Part shown: piece after piece, positions 16,978 through 27,241 of the stretch | How the letters are laid out: each line of letters starts with the position of its first letter | Numbering within the stretch: the stretch's first letter is position 1 | Origin: Haloquadratum walsbyi J07HQW1 | GTDB lineage: Archaea > Halobacteriota > Halobacteria > Halobacteriales > Haloferacaceae | Direction of reading: 5' to 3' | Assembly: GCA_000415965.1 (NCBI GenBank) | Contig: KE356560.1 | Location: 107,888-171,887, forward strand | DNA length: 64,000 nucleotides | The notes under the pieces: generated by a model | What the model saw: the letters and a program-made list of their open reading frames with translations, nothing else | Database searches by the model: none | What the model was told of the DNA's origin: nothing | Made by a program: the position numbers and the translations under genes

Positions 16978-19509
16978 ATGGCTGCCACCGATGACTCCGC
17001 GTATGTGGACCATCCGCTTCTTGTCTCATCGTTCATTGAGCAACGATTGTATCAGCTTCAGCTCGCAGGAACTGCCCGCGACACGGACACACTCATCTGT
17101 CTCCCGACAGGACTCGGAAAAACAACAGTAAGCTTGCTTGTCACAGCAGCTCGACTCAATTCCACCGGTGGCACTGCGTTATTTCTCGCCCCAACAAAGC
17201 CGCTGGTCCGTCAGCATGTTGAATTTTATCGCAATGCGCTGACGATTCCTGATGAGGATATTGTTGTATTTACTGGAGAAGTAAGTCCTGATGAACGAGC
17301 AGCACTCTGGGATGACGCACAGGTCGTCATTGCAACCCCACAGGTGATCGAAAACGATCTCATCGGCAATCGTATTTCTCTTCATTCAGTTACACATCTG
17401 ACGTTTGATGAGTGTCACCGCGCGACTGGTGAGTATGCGTACGTTTACATTGCAGAACGATATCACGACGACGCGACAAATCCGCGTGTGACCGGTATGA
17501 GTGCCTCTCCGGGAAGTGATAAGGAAGAAATCGTGACCGTCTGTCACAACATCGGTGTCTCAGCGGTTGAAGTAATGACAGAAGATGATGCGGATGTAGA
17601 TGAATACACTTACACAACAGACGTTGAATGGAAACATATTGAGCTGCCCGATGAGATTATCCAGATTCGAGATGCGCTCAATGATGTTATTCGTGACCGA
17701 CTTCAGCAACTGAAATCCCTTGGGATTGCAGACACGACTCAGCCTGATGTTTCACAAAAACAACTGAATCAAATGCGAGGGAAACTACAGAAGTTGATTG
17801 ACGCTGACAACTCAGATGGTTACGCTGGGATGTCAACGCATGCAGAGGTTATGAAGTTACGCCGCGCTGTTGAACTCGTCGAAACGCAGTCAGTCGAATC
17901 CGTTCGTCGGTATTTCGAACGCCAGCGCAATGCGGCACAGTCATCAGGTGCCTCAAAAGCGAGTCAGCGACTCATCGCTGAGCCGAAGGTTCGTCGATCA
18001 ATGCAACTTGCGGAGTCATTTGATGGAACACACCCAAAGTTCTCTCAAACCCGAATTCTTCTTGCACAAACACTTGGAATCGAGGGCGGTGAACGCGTAA
18101 TCATCTTTACAGAGTCACGAGATACCGCTGAGGCGCTGACCGAGTTTCTTTCAACTTCATTCGATGTTCAACGATTTGTCGGACAAAATGATACTGGTCG
18201 CTCTGAGGGGATGACCCAGCGCGAACAACAAGAGACACTGACAGCATTTCGTGCAGGCGAATTCGAAGTCCTTGTTTCAACCTCAGTCGCAGAAGAAGGA
18301 CTTGATGTTCCTGAGGTTGATCTTGTACTCTTTTTCGAACCTGTTCCGACGGCAATCCGGTCAATACAGCGAAAGGGTCGAACAGGTCGCCAGACCGAGG
18401 GACGTGTGGTCGTCCTTCTTGCTGAGGATACACGAGATGAGGCGTACTTTTGGATTTCACGACGACGTGAGAAAAAGATGGAGTCTGAATTACGGTCACT
18501 CAAACAGTCTGTCGATGATATTGAGTCATCAATCGCCCCACCACAGGAAGAGCTGACAACATACAATCATGATTCATCATCCGAAGCGGACACAAAATCA
18601 CCAAACAAAGACTCAGAAACAACGACAAAACCAGATACTGAGATGCCCGACCGGACAGTGACAGATCCAGATGCAGACAATCAATCAGGAATTACAGACT
18701 TTCGGCCTCACGATGCCGACCTTCCGAATACAGAGACAAATCAAGAGACGCAGTCGATTAAAGAGACATCCGCAGAAGACACCCATACAAACACTGAGAC
18801 AGAAAGCGACGTTTTCGAGTCTCCTCCAGCACCGAATGTTAACCTCAGCGAGGATACCGTCGAGATCGTCATCGACCAGCGTGAACTTGACTCGACAGTT
18901 CCGCGGAGTCTTTCGACCCGTGATGCTGTTCACACTCGTTTGGAAACGCTTGCCGTTGGTGATTATGTGCTCTCAGACCGTGTTGCCGTTGAGCGAAAAT
19001 CAGCGACTGACTTCCTTGATACACTACTCGATGGTGATCGATCATTGTTCGAACAGACCGGTGATCTTGTTCGAGCGTATGGACGACCAGTTCTCATTCT
19101 TGAAGGGGAACTGGTGACACTGTATACAGAGCGAAATATCGATCCACGTGCGATACAAGGAGCACTCGCATCGCTTGCAGTCGACTTTGATGTGAGTATT
19201 CTTCAAACGCGCGACGATGATGATACTGCGGATATGCTCGAGACAATCGCAACCCGTGAGCAGACCTCACGCGATCGAAATATAAGCGTGCATGGAGACA
19301 AAAGCGCAAAGACATTACAGGAACAACAAGAGTATGTTGTTTCCTCAATCGCTGATATAGGTCCTGTTACTGCACAATCATTACTTGATGCGTTTGGCAC
19401 TGTTGAGGAAGTAATGACAGCAAATGAAGATGATCTTACAGCAGTCGATGGTGTTGGTTCGGTCACTGCAGCACGTATCCGTAACGTCGTTGGAAGCAAC
19501 TATTCTTGA
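16978..19509 (+). CDS. hef: Hef-type helicase-nuclease
   Basis: An 843-residue FANCM/XPF-like protein. The helicase has Walker A PTGLGKT (43-49) and DECH in LTFDECHRATGEY; a TGRQTEG box ends helicase lobe 2. An acidic linker follows (about 515-620), then an XPF/ERCC4 nuclease with an ERKSATDFLDTL motif and IVIDQREL, and a C-terminal helix-hairpin-helix pair (IADIGPVTAQSLLDAFG, VDGVGSVTAARI). Hef remodels and cuts stalled forks. Residues 569-575 read QSGITDF, a PIP-like motif in the linker. The start is the ATG at 16978, preferred over a TTG one codon earlier. Only the acidic linker is unusual. Confidence 0.9.
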   Translation: MAATDDSAYVDHPLLVSSFIEQRLYQLQLAGTARDTDTLICLPTGLGKTTVSLLVTAARLNSTGGTALFLAPTKPLVRQHVEFYRNALTIPDEDIVVFTGEVSPDERAALWDDAQVVIATPQVIENDLIGNRISLHSVTHLTFDECHRATGEYAYVYIAERYHDDATNPRVTGMSASPGSDKEEIVTVCHNIGVSAVEVMTEDDADVDEYTYTTDVEWKHIELPDEIIQIRDALNDVIRDRLQQLKSLGIADTTQPDVSQKQLNQMRGKLQKLIDADNSDGYAGMSTHAEVMKLRRAVELVETQSVESVRRYFERQRNAAQSSGASKASQRLIAEPKVRRSMQLAESFDGTHPKFSQTRILLAQTLGIEGGERVIIFTESRDTAEALTEFLSTSFDVQRFVGQNDTGRSEGMTQREQQETLTAFRAGEFEVLVSTSVAEEGLDVPEVDLVLFFEPVPTAIRSIQRKGRTGRQTEGRVVVLLAEDTRDEAYFWISRRREKKMESELRSLKQSVDDIESSIAPPQEELTTYNHDSSSEADTKSPNKDSETTTKPDTEMPDRTVTDPDADNQSGITDFRPHDADLPNTETNQETQSIKETSAEDTHTNTETESDVFESPPAPNVNLSEDTVEIVIDQRELDSTVPRSLSTRDAVHTRLETLAVGDYVLSDRVAVERKSATDFLDTLLDGDRSLFEQTGDLVRAYGRPVLILEGELVTLYTERNIDPRAIQGALASLAVDFDVSILQTRDDDDTADMLETIATREQTSRDRNISVHGDKSAKTLQEQQEYVVSSIADIGPVTAQSLLDAFGTVEEVMTANEDDLTAVDGVGSVTAARIRNVVGSNYS

Positions 19510-19603
19510 TGGATTACATTTGATGCTGCTGAATCTATTTATTCTCTTTTTGTCATTGACTGACAGGCGGAAACTACAATATCACACCCCTCGCGGTTTC
19601 AGT

Positions 19604-20647
19604 ATGATTGCCAGTGTTTCTGACCTCCTTCGACTAGTTCTTATCCCACTTTTTATTTGGGCTGCATGGCGCGATGTAAGAACTCGTCGCCTTCCTTCAT
19701 ATGTCTGGCCACCACTCATTGTGCTCGGTGTGATGCTTCTCATCTGGGACGCCTCAGTGTATTTCTCAGGATTTAATTTTACATACACCACCGTCGCTGT
19801 TGTGTTCGTTTTCCGCGTTGCTACCAGTTGTTTGATTATTATACCACTTTCGTATGGATTCTGGGCTATCGGTGGGTTCGGTGGTGCAGATGCGAAAGCG
19901 CTGATGACACTCGCGATTGTTATCCCCACAGCCCCGAGTTATCAGATCCTGGGCATGTCTTTTCCTGTGATAACAACCCCACTAGGAGTGTTTTCGGTGA
20001 CGATCCTAACAAATACAGTCCTTCTCACCGCGATATATCCAGTGCATTTGATAATTCATAATATCCGTGTACACGCATGGCAGCTTCCAGCGGCACTTTT
20101 TGCCCGACCAGTCAATATCGATGATCTGGAGAATGAACACGGACAACTGGTTGAAACGCCAGACTGTGTCACCCGAAACGGAATTGATCTTGATGCGCTC
20201 CGAATGTATCTTCGATGGCGCGGGACGACACTCAGTGCAATTCGTGAGTCGCCTACGACATACCGTGACCCTGCGAGTATCAGTCAAACATATAGCCCTA
20301 CCGATGGTGCCGTCAGCGTTGCTTCAGACTGTTTTGTGATGGAGAAAACACCTGGTGGATCTCATATGAACGCGGGTTGCCCCAATTCGACGGCGTCTGA
20401 TCTACCTGACTCGACAGACCTATGGGGTGCTACCGGATTTCTTGAGGCTGTCAATCACCGCGCATATGGAGCTTCATCGGCACAGCTTCGAGACGCATTG
20501 ACATTGCTTTCAGCTCCTGATCGACAGGTTGTATGGGTCTCCCCAGGGATTCCGTTTCTCGTCCCAGTCTGTCTTGGCACAATTATTGCATTCGTCTACG
20601 GTGATATATTGTTCAGACTGCTCACTGTATTTTCATCGATAGTATGA
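19604..20647 (+). CDS. Archaeal type IV prepilin/preflagellin peptidase (PibD-like)
   Basis: About 347 residues from ATG 19604 (longer upstream frames have no family similarity). A hydrophobic start precedes WAAWRDVRTRRLPSYVWPPL, which holds the first catalytic Asp. A GGFGGADAKAL motif holds the second, so this is an A24 aspartic peptidase. It cleaves class III signal peptides of archaellins and pilins in the membrane. An extra hydrophilic segment (about 200-310) separates the core from the last hydrophobic segment, as in haloarchaeal homologues. It follows hef by ~95 bp. Confidence 0.8.
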   Translation: MIASVSDLLRLVLIPLFIWAAWRDVRTRRLPSYVWPPLIVLGVMLLIWDASVYFSGFNFTYTTVAVVFVFRVATSCLIIIPLSYGFWAIGGFGGADAKALMTLAIVIPTAPSYQILGMSFPVITTPLGVFSVTILTNTVLLTAIYPVHLIIHNIRVHAWQLPAALFARPVNIDDLENEHGQLVETPDCVTRNGIDLDALRMYLRWRGTTLSAIRESPTTYRDPASISQTYSPTDGAVSVASDCFVMEKTPGGSHMNAGCPNSTASDLPDSTDLWGATGFLEAVNHRAYGASSAQLRDALTLLSAPDRQVVWVSPGIPFLVPVCLGTIIAFVYGDILFRLLTVFSSIV

Positions 20648-20894
20648 GCCTCATCATTGAGCTTGCACGTTCAATTTGTTGTAAATGGTAGCTTAACCTG
20701 GAGTTATTTCCTTCATGACTCTTGAAGGAGACCGGGGTTTTCTCCTCGTCATTTCGATAAAGTAAAATATGGTAAAAAACAGGAATGAATATCGATATAT
20801 TACGAGACGACACCAACAGATATCAGTAGCGAAAAGCAAATATCAACTACTCGGACGCAAGACCTATCGGCCGCAATCATCTGATATTGATTCG

Positions 20895-21302
20895 ATGCCT
20901 GACGATGCTGTGACTGGGAGTGAGAGTAATCATGACGCTGAGATTGAAATCACGTTCAACTCAGACGGACTTGTGCCTGCGATTGCACAGGATGTTGATT
21001 CTGGTGAGGTATTGATGCTTGCATACGTTTCACCGATGGCACTTGAGCGCACGCGTGAGACTGGGCACGCACATTATTATTCCCGAAGCCGAGAAGAATT
21101 GTGGAAAAAAGGCGAAACGAGTGGTCATATACAACGGATTCGTGAGATTCGCGCCGACTGCGATGCCGATACGATATTATATCTTGTCGAACAGACTGGC
21201 GGAGCCTGTCACACAGGTCATCAATCATGTTTTTACCGTACTCTCGATGGCACAGAGGTAACTGAGCGTGTTTTTGACCCAGAAACGGTGTATGAATCAT
21301 AA
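20895..21302 (+). CDS. hisI: Phosphoribosyl-AMP cyclohydrolase
   Basis: A 135-residue protein from ATG 20895 ([14 protein letters not shown]). The conserved core reads [38 protein letters not shown]. Metal-binding sites are in [16 protein letters not shown] and [12 protein letters not shown]. It opens the purine ring of phosphoribosyl-AMP in step 3 of histidine synthesis. Frames upstream of the chosen start look unrelated. A coiled-coil protein gene follows after 11 bp, probably in the same transcript. hisA and hisB are on the same strand 3.5 and 5.7 kb away. Confidence 0.88.
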   Translation: MPDDAVTGSESNHDAEIEITFNSDGLVPAIAQDVDSGEVLMLAYVSPMALERTRETGHAHYYSRSREELWKKGETSGHIQRIREIRADCDADTILYLVEQTGGACHTGHQSCFYRTLDGTEVTERVFDPETVYES

Positions 21303-21313
21303 CGGAGGCGAGG

Positions 21314-22492
21314 ATGTCCACTGCTGATCTTGATGATGATGCTTCAGATGCAGTAATTGATCTGCTTGAGACCACTGAATCGGTACTGACAGAGTTACAA
21401 GACGCTGCAGAACGACACGAGACTATTACAGCGCAGATTAACGACACGGGGCATGATGCTGTTGTTGAAACAGCAGACGCATATCGCCGAGCAACGGGAC
21501 TTCTCGACCGATACATCGACTCAGCGACCGGAACAGGTGATTTTCAAGCATACGTTGAATTCCAAGATAAGTTCCTCGGTTGCGTCGAAGAGTTACCGGA
21601 TGACCTTCCAGCCAGAGAGGCATTTGAGACCGCGGCAGACCGACTTGACAGTCGTCGACTCAGTAAAGGTGATTTTGCGTCCGCCCGCGAGGATCTCACT
21701 CCAGCAAAAAAATACATCGAACAACTTGAGTCATATAACCAGACGACAGACGCAGTTAAAACTGCTCGTCGGAATGTCACACTCCATCGTCGCGAGATAA
21801 ATAATGTAATCGATACCCATGATGAGGCGCTTGCGTTTGCAGATGTTGATTTTGATGTCCCCGTTGAGCAGTTACTAGATCCAATTGAGGCGTATAACGA
21901 TCAACTGACCTCAGAATTCGATGAGTTCGTTGCAACGGCATCAGCCGCAGCAGTTATTGATTTTCTTGAATATACTGATTCGTTTCCACTTGTCCCATTT
22001 CAGTCTCCTCCGCCTGATCTCAGACGATTCGCTCGTGAAAGTCCCGATGCCAGTGAGTCAATTCCAACATTATTGAAATTTGCATCATACTCCGGCTCGA
22101 AACTCGATCATTATGCGACAGACCCGGCGCTACTACAGACGACGGTTGCGGTGCATCAAACATTTCTTGAGCGTCTTGACGCAGACCCGCTTATGATTGA
22201 ACGACCCCCGCCTACTGCTGGCACACTTCGTCAATTCACTGGTGAGGCAATATCAGTACTTGGACGATTCGCGAGTGAAAAAACAATTGCTCATCTCCGG
22301 ACAATCCGGGATCAAAGCTACCATGATACATATAACCGACTTCGAACTGCTCTTCGCGCACAAACCGAACTAGATGCTGACGAGCGCGAACGACTCCGGA
22401 CTGGAATAATGGCTGATGAACGTGATGCGCTCGTTGATGCTCGCGATCGTCTCACGAAAGCACTCAGACAAACACAGTCATATATCGAGTAG
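21314..22492 (+). CDS. Haloarchaeal conserved helical protein, unknown function
   Basis: A 392-residue acidic protein made almost wholly of long amphipathic helices. Examples are LLETTESVLTELQDAAERHETI, a central RETARRNVT-like helical stretch and a C-terminal RDQSYHDTYNRLRTALRAQTE. There is no membrane segment or catalytic motif. It sits 11 bp after hisI. I recall similar proteins only as conserved hypotheticals in haloarchaea. A structural or coiled-coil role is all the sequence supports; the spacing suggests co-expression with hisI, not a histidine function. Confidence 0.75.
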   Translation: MSTADLDDDASDAVIDLLETTESVLTELQDAAERHETITAQINDTGHDAVVETADAYRRATGLLDRYIDSATGTGDFQAYVEFQDKFLGCVEELPDDLPAREAFETAADRLDSRRLSKGDFASAREDLTPAKKYIEQLESYNQTTDAVKTARRNVTLHRREINNVIDTHDEALAFADVDFDVPVEQLLDPIEAYNDQLTSEFDEFVATASAAAVIDFLEYTDSFPLVPFQSPPPDLRRFARESPDASESIPTLLKFASYSGSKLDHYATDPALLQTTVAVHQTFLERLDADPLMIERPPPTAGTLRQFTGEAISVLGRFASEKTIAHLRTIRDQSYHDTYNRLRTALRAQTELDADERERLRTGIMADERDALVDARDRLTKALRQTQSYIE

Positions 22493-22647
22493 TCAGGCCT
22501 GAAGCCATGAAGATGCTGATTATGCTCGCTCGAAACCTGTGTTTGTCCGACCGTACACGATCACTGATATGAATCTATTAATCAAATAATATGATCATTA
22601 TCATGATATGTGCGTCTATCGAATAGAATCAGAACCCGAACCCGAAT

Positions 22648-24033
22648 TTACCGCTCATCGATATTACCAAGGGCGTCAGAAAGTCTGTCCGCAGCGTCAT
22701 CAGCGAGGCTTTGTGCTCGCGTTTTTTTCTTTGCTTCTGCATACACCCGCACAACCGGCTCCGTTCCTGACGGTCGAATAAGCACCCATGCGTCTCCGTA
22801 GTCAAGTCGATACCCATCGATTGTGGTCGGTGTTACATCTGCTCCCTCTGCAAACTCCTCAGCACCGCTCATCAATGCTTCTAGCTCCTTTTCAGAGTCA
22901 TATTCGACATTGATTCGAACATTTGTATACTCAGTATATGGCTCAATTAGACTGCTGGCTGTGTGATCACAAACTAATCGCAGGAACTTTGCCCCGATAT
23001 ACGCCCCATCACGAACCAATCGGAATGTCGGAAAAAAGATGCCCCCATTCCCTTCGCCAGCAACCGGAACTGACACTCCTGTCCTCTGTAGCTCTTGGAT
23101 TTTCGTAATAATATTTGTTGACCCAATCGGAGTCAATTCAAGTGTCGCATCCACACGGTTGCAGACATCAACAAGTCGCTGTGAAACATTTACCGCAGCA
23201 ACAACTGCGCTGGTGCTATTGAGTTCAGCCGCAGCAAGTGCAGCAAATGATGCTTCACCGGCAATTTGTTCTCCCTGTTCATCAACGAAGACAGCACGGT
23301 CGGCATCACCATCGTGTGCAATGCCGATGTCAGCGTCCGAGGTGGTTACAAGCGAGCGAAGCGCAGTAAGATTTGACGCGATTGGCTCAGAGGGTCGACC
23401 AGGAAAATGACCATCCGGTGTTGCATTCACTGTGAGGACATCACATCCAAGCCTGCGAAAAAACCGCGGGCTTGTCAAACATCCTGCCCCGTGTCCTGGG
23501 TCTATTGCCACTGTCAGATTGGCATCTGCAATCATCTCATGAGTCCCATCTTCTTCAACCGCAGTGAGCAATTCATCGATATACTCATCATTCGTTGTCT
23601 CAGTCCGCGTTACTGATCCAATGTTATTCCATGATACAGTCGTGAAATCCTCATTGAGAATACACGATTCGATTCTTTCGAGTCCCTCAACCCCAATTTC
23701 AATCCCAGTCTCGCTGATGAGCTTCACCCCGTTGTATTCTGGTGGATTATGTGATGCGGTAATCATTATTCCCGGACACTCAGTTTTCCCAGCATAATGG
23801 ACTGCACTGGGTGTTGGAGTGATACCAAGTCGTATTACGTCAACCCCGACACTTGTAAGCCCACTCACAGCCGCATTGACGAACGACCGACTGCTTGTCC
23901 GAGTGTCGCGTGCGATAATAGCCTGGTCAGCCTCCCATACTGTCCCAGCTGCCTTTGCGACTTGCAATACCAACTCAGGTGTTAGTCCCTCCCCGACGAC
24001 CCCTCGAGTACCACTCGAACCGAACAGCTTCAT
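22648..24033 (-). CDS. glmM: Phosphohexose mutase (phosphoglucosamine/phosphomannomutase)
   Basis: A 461-residue alpha-D-phosphohexomutase. FGSSGTRG opens domain 1, the phosphoserine loop TASHNP has Ser94, and the metal site DGDADR is at 241-246. The GEGNGG sugar-binding loop and the C-terminal phosphate-binding PSGTEP complete the pattern. It interconverts 6- and 1-phosphates of glucosamine or mannose for glycan and nucleotide-sugar synthesis. The loop sequence does not discriminate GlmM from ManB with certainty. It lies between the his genes on the opposite strand. Confidence 0.82.
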   Translation of the reverse strand: MKLFGSSGTRGVVGEGLTPELVLQVAKAAGTVWEADQAIIARDTRTSSRSFVNAAVSGLTSVGVDVIRLGITPTPSAVHYAGKTECPGIMITASHNPPEYNGVKLISETGIEIGVEGLERIESCILNEDFTTVSWNNIGSVTRTETTNDEYIDELLTAVEEDGTHEMIADANLTVAIDPGHGAGCLTSPRFFRRLGCDVLTVNATPDGHFPGRPSEPIASNLTALRSLVTTSDADIGIAHDGDADRAVFVDEQGEQIAGEASFAALAAAELNSTSAVVAAVNVSQRLVDVCNRVDATLELTPIGSTNIITKIQELQRTGVSVPVAGEGNGGIFFPTFRLVRDGAYIGAKFLRLVCDHTASSLIEPYTEYTNVRINVEYDSEKELEALMSGAEEFAEGADVTPTTIDGYRLDYGDAWVLIRPSGTEPVVRVYAEAKKKTRAQSLADDAADRLSDALGNIDER

Positions 24034-24069
24034 ACCTCAGTGCTCATGAGCCGACCTAAAAGCGATTGC

Positions 24070-24260
24070 GGACTCTCATTTGATCTCCTCTAACCCCTGA
24101 GGGGATTCGATTCTTCGACAAGGAGTTCACGATTACGCGTTCCTCAGGCTTCAAACATCCTTTTGGATGCGACTCTCAGCAGTGATGATGCCAGCTTTAT
24201 AACAAGCAGAAACGAGACACGCATGAGTCTCTGATTCGAACACCCGTGATCTGAAGACGA
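24070..24260. repeat. Probable IS-end remnant with CCCCTGAGGGG palindrome
   Basis: CCCCTGAGGGG (about 24095) is followed by a block reading as a decayed TnpB-tail-like stretch on the minus strand (LVIKLASSLLRVASKRMFEA, then a stop). It lies in the 370-bp gap before hisA. The assignment rests on the palindrome and overall appearance only. Confidence 0.3.
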
Positions 24261-24407
24261 TTTCTCTATCGAAGAGTCCACTTACTTCCGATCCTGTCTG
24301 CAGAAAGGAACGTGTAATCATCATATAAATATATTATCACTTCAGTTTCAATTTTTCTCTCTATCGATGTATTTAGGTTCTGGTCAAATCAATACATATT
24401 CATATTG

Positions 24408-25145
24408 ATGTCCGCGCTGTTCGAGTCATTCGAGGTTATTCCAGCCGTAGATATGCAGGATGGTGATGTCGTTCAACTCGTACAGGGTGAGCGAGGAACG
24501 GAGACGCAGTACGGTGACCCTGTCACCGCAGCAAAGCGATGGGTTGAGGCTGGTGCTGAGACGCTTCATCTCATCGATCTGGATGGTGCGTTTGAGGGCG
24601 AGCGAATGAATGCATCTGCCGTTGATGCTATCATTGACGCTGTTGATGTTCCAATTCAACTTGGCGGAGGTATCCGAACGGTCGATGACGCTGCTTCGTT
24701 GCTTGATCGTGGTGTTGACCGAGTTATCCTTGGTACCGCGGCTATCGAAAATCCTGATCTTGTCGCTGAACTCGCCGAATTATATCCGAATCGTATTATT
24801 GTGAGTCTTGATGCTGCAGATGGTGAAGTGGTCGTCTCAGGATGGACGGAGTCAACTGGCGTTGACCCTGCGGTCGCTGCAACTCGATTTGCCGATTATG
24901 GTGCTTGCGGTATTCTCTTTACTGATGTTGATGTTGAGGGTAAACTTGAGGGCGTGCAATCAACTGTCACCGCCCGTGTCGTCGATGCAGTCGATATCCC
25001 GGTTATTGCCTCTGGTGGGGTTGCATCACTCGATGACATCCAGACGCTACAGACGACCGGCGCAGCAGCAACCGTGGTCGGCACTGCCCTCTATGAAGAT
25101 AAATTCACCCTCGCCGATGCAATGAAGATATGCGAATCTGATTAA
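24408..25145 (+). CDS. hisA: ProFAR isomerase
   Basis: A 245-residue TIM barrel from ATG 24408 (a TTG precedes it). FEVIPAVDMQDGDVVQLVQGE holds the first catalytic Asp, HLIDLDGAFEG and LGGGIRTVDDA the phosphate-binding loop, VSLDAADGEVVVSGW the central strands, and TDVDVEGKLEG plus IASGGVASLDDI the C-terminal half. The product catalyses the Amadori isomerisation in step 4 of histidine synthesis. Its neighbours are glmM on the other strand and, downstream, a family A repeat and a PATE-like repeat that separate it from hisB. Confidence 0.92.
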   Translation: MSALFESFEVIPAVDMQDGDVVQLVQGERGTETQYGDPVTAAKRWVEAGAETLHLIDLDGAFEGERMNASAVDAIIDAVDVPIQLGGGIRTVDDAASLLDRGVDRVILGTAAIENPDLVAELAELYPNRIIVSLDAADGEVVVSGWTESTGVDPAVAATRFADYGACGILFTDVDVEGKLEGVQSTVTARVVDAVDIPVIASGGVASLDDIQTLQTTGAAATVVGTALYEDKFTLADAMKICESD

Positions 25146-25189
25146 CCCAATGATTATTCAATATACTCGAACTGCGCTGGCTTTCTTCC

Positions 25190-25312
25190 CATCAGTCGTT
25201 GACAATGTAATCAATATTTGTATCTGACACCATACTCATCTGAGCTGAAACGCTAGTTTTCTGCGTTCCGCTTCAAACATTGACAAAAAACTCATAGTAC
25301 CAGTAACTGCTA
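25190..25312 (-). repeat. Dispersed inverted-repeat element (family A, copy 2)
   Basis: Read on the minus strand it runs TAGCAGTTACTGG, GAAGCGGAACGCAG, CGTTTCAGCTCAGATGAGT, then ACAATGTCAACGACTGAT. The blocks and the inverted ends align with the other copies. Confidence 0.6.
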
Positions 25313-25379
25313 TACATATTGGACAAACACACTACCTTCCGCATCAACTCATGATTGTAACATGAGAATTATAGATGGT

Positions 25380-25933
25380 ACAGGCGCAATCCCACGCCTG
25401 TTCACGGCGTGGATACGCGCCGTCATACTGTGGTCTCCAACCGTTTTTGCTGGACAAAAGCGTATGTGCGAGTGCCGGCACGTCGGTTCTGACGCCGATG
25501 GAACCGAGTGCCCGACAGATGGCGGTTCGAGTATGACTGTGAGTGTCCGCCCACGTTGGAAACAGGGCGTGCCCCATGTGGGAATCAAACAACAAGCATC
25601 GGGCTCTCCTCATTAGACAAGTAACTCTGAGTCCGTTGACATTGACCGAAGCTCCTGTGGCACAACCAGCACAGGGACTTCGCCTCGGGTGAGGAGAGGA
25701 GTCCTGGGAGCGGGGGCGGGGGGCGGGGAAGGGGATTTGACACTCCCTGGAGATTGCCCAGTGACCGGTCACACATCGGTTCCAACGGTGTCTTGGCTTG
25801 GTCTTGATCTTGGGATTTGGAGTCTGCAAACCTAAACCTCAACCCAAACTTGACACCCCCACTCCCAACCAAGCGAAGCGAAGCGGTGCGGTGCCGTAGG
25901 ATTCCTCCCGCCTTCAGACGGAGGAGGATGTCA
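25380..25933 (+). repeat. PATE-like palindrome-ended element (family B, copy 1)
   Basis: The left end has CCACGCC-TGTTCAC-GGCGTGG and the right end CCTCCCGCCTTCAGACGGAGG followed by AGGATGTCA. The interior closely follows a second copy at 30033-30565, with identical blocks such as GGTTCGAGTATGACTGTGAGT. The interior also has decayed TnpB-tail-like phrases (SPVTLTEA). H. walsbyi is known to carry palindrome-associated transposable elements, and this is a probable example. No intact gene is inside. Confidence 0.55.
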
Positions 25934-26614
25934 ATATGGAGTAATCTCAAAGAGAATCATATATATCGATTCTGAAATCATCTCTTCGATTACAAAACAT
26001 CGAACCCGTCTAGTTGAGTGTGATTGAGGATTTTGCTCGGTGGACATCTAACATCTAAATTGAGACGACCGTATGATATGTGATATCTGTACAATACCAA
26101 ATTTCGAGTAGTCACACAGAATATCCAAGCCTGGTATCGATGATGTGGTTTGCCGACGATATTATATTTATTACCGCGTTACAGAGACCGCTGGTCTCAA
26201 TCGCACACCAGCAATCACAGATCCCTGAAAGCGCTTGAAAACGCAGGTATTCTCCTACGAAGCTGGAAACGGACTCGAAGAGTGACCCTGTTGAGCCTCC
26301 CGACAGCAATCTGTTCGCTCCGACCAGTCAGGCGGAACTCAGAGTTGAAACCAGCCAACATCCCCTTGCCCTCGAAATTTAGGTAGTAATCGATGGAGGC
26401 ACTAGAGAGTGATTCCAATTCCGAGCCTATCGAAGCGCGACTGAGTTAATTACCCAAAACTAATCGCATCTATGGCTGATCATGGCGGTCCTGGAGAGGA
26501 TTTCTAACACACGCTCCTCATTCACATCGTCTACGTTTATTAACCTCCAATTTCGATAACCCAGACAGCATAGAAAGACGGAACGATGATACAGACTCAT
26601 AACAAAACTGGAGT
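25934..26614. other. Intergenic stretch before hisB, no recognised gene
   Basis: The AT-rich spacer has only short frames on both strands and no recognisable domain or RNA. Confidence 0.4.
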
Positions 26615-27241
26615 ATGACTGAGGATATGGAGACATCATCAACTGGCGCAAATACAGATGACCGAACAGTCGCAATCTCACGTGAAACCGCTGAGACAAC
26701 GATTAATGTGACACTTGCAGTCGACGGTGATGGGGAGGCAGCAATCGATACGGGAATTGGATTTTTTGATCATATGCTTGAAACGTTTGCGAAACACGGA
26801 CTGTTTGATCTGACCGTCCGCTGTGATGGTGACCTCACTATTGATGATCATCATACTGTCGAGGATATTGGAATCGTTCTTGGGAAATCGTTTAATCAAG
26901 CACTTGGCAAGAAACGAGGGATTGTCCGCTATGCTGATCGATCAGTGCCGCTTGATGAGGCGGTCGCAACAGTGACAGTTGATATTAGTGGTCGCCCACA
27001 CTTTGAATTTTCAGGTTCCTTTTCACAACCACAGATTGGTGAGTTCACTAGTGATATGGCGCGACATTTTGCATATTCATTCACAATGCATTCAGAGATA
27101 ACACTTCATGCATCTGTTGAGGGAGTAAACGCACATCACGAGGTCGAAGCACTGTTTAAGTCACTCGCGCGGACGCTTGATGAGGCAACACAAGTTGACC
27201 CTCGACGAGATGATACCCCGAGCACGAAAGGCACACTATAG
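26615..27241 (+). CDS. hisB: Imidazoleglycerol-phosphate dehydratase
   Basis: A 208-residue protein. After a polar N terminus, [29 protein letters not shown] starts the fold. The two metal-binding His clusters are [14 protein letters not shown] and [13 protein letters not shown], with [10 protein letters not shown] between them. It dehydrates IGP to imidazole-acetol phosphate (step 6 of histidine synthesis). The ATG at 26615 is the natural start; the ~15-residue acidic leader is common in haloarchaea. It stands alone downstream of repeats. Confidence 0.93.
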   Translation: MTEDMETSSTGANTDDRTVAISRETAETTINVTLAVDGDGEAAIDTGIGFFDHMLETFAKHGLFDLTVRCDGDLTIDDHHTVEDIGIVLGKSFNQALGKKRGIVRYADRSVPLDEAVATVTVDISGRPHFEFSGSFSQPQIGEFTSDMARHFAYSFTMHSEITLHASVEGVNAHHEVEALFKSLARTLDEATQVDPRRDDTPSTKGTL

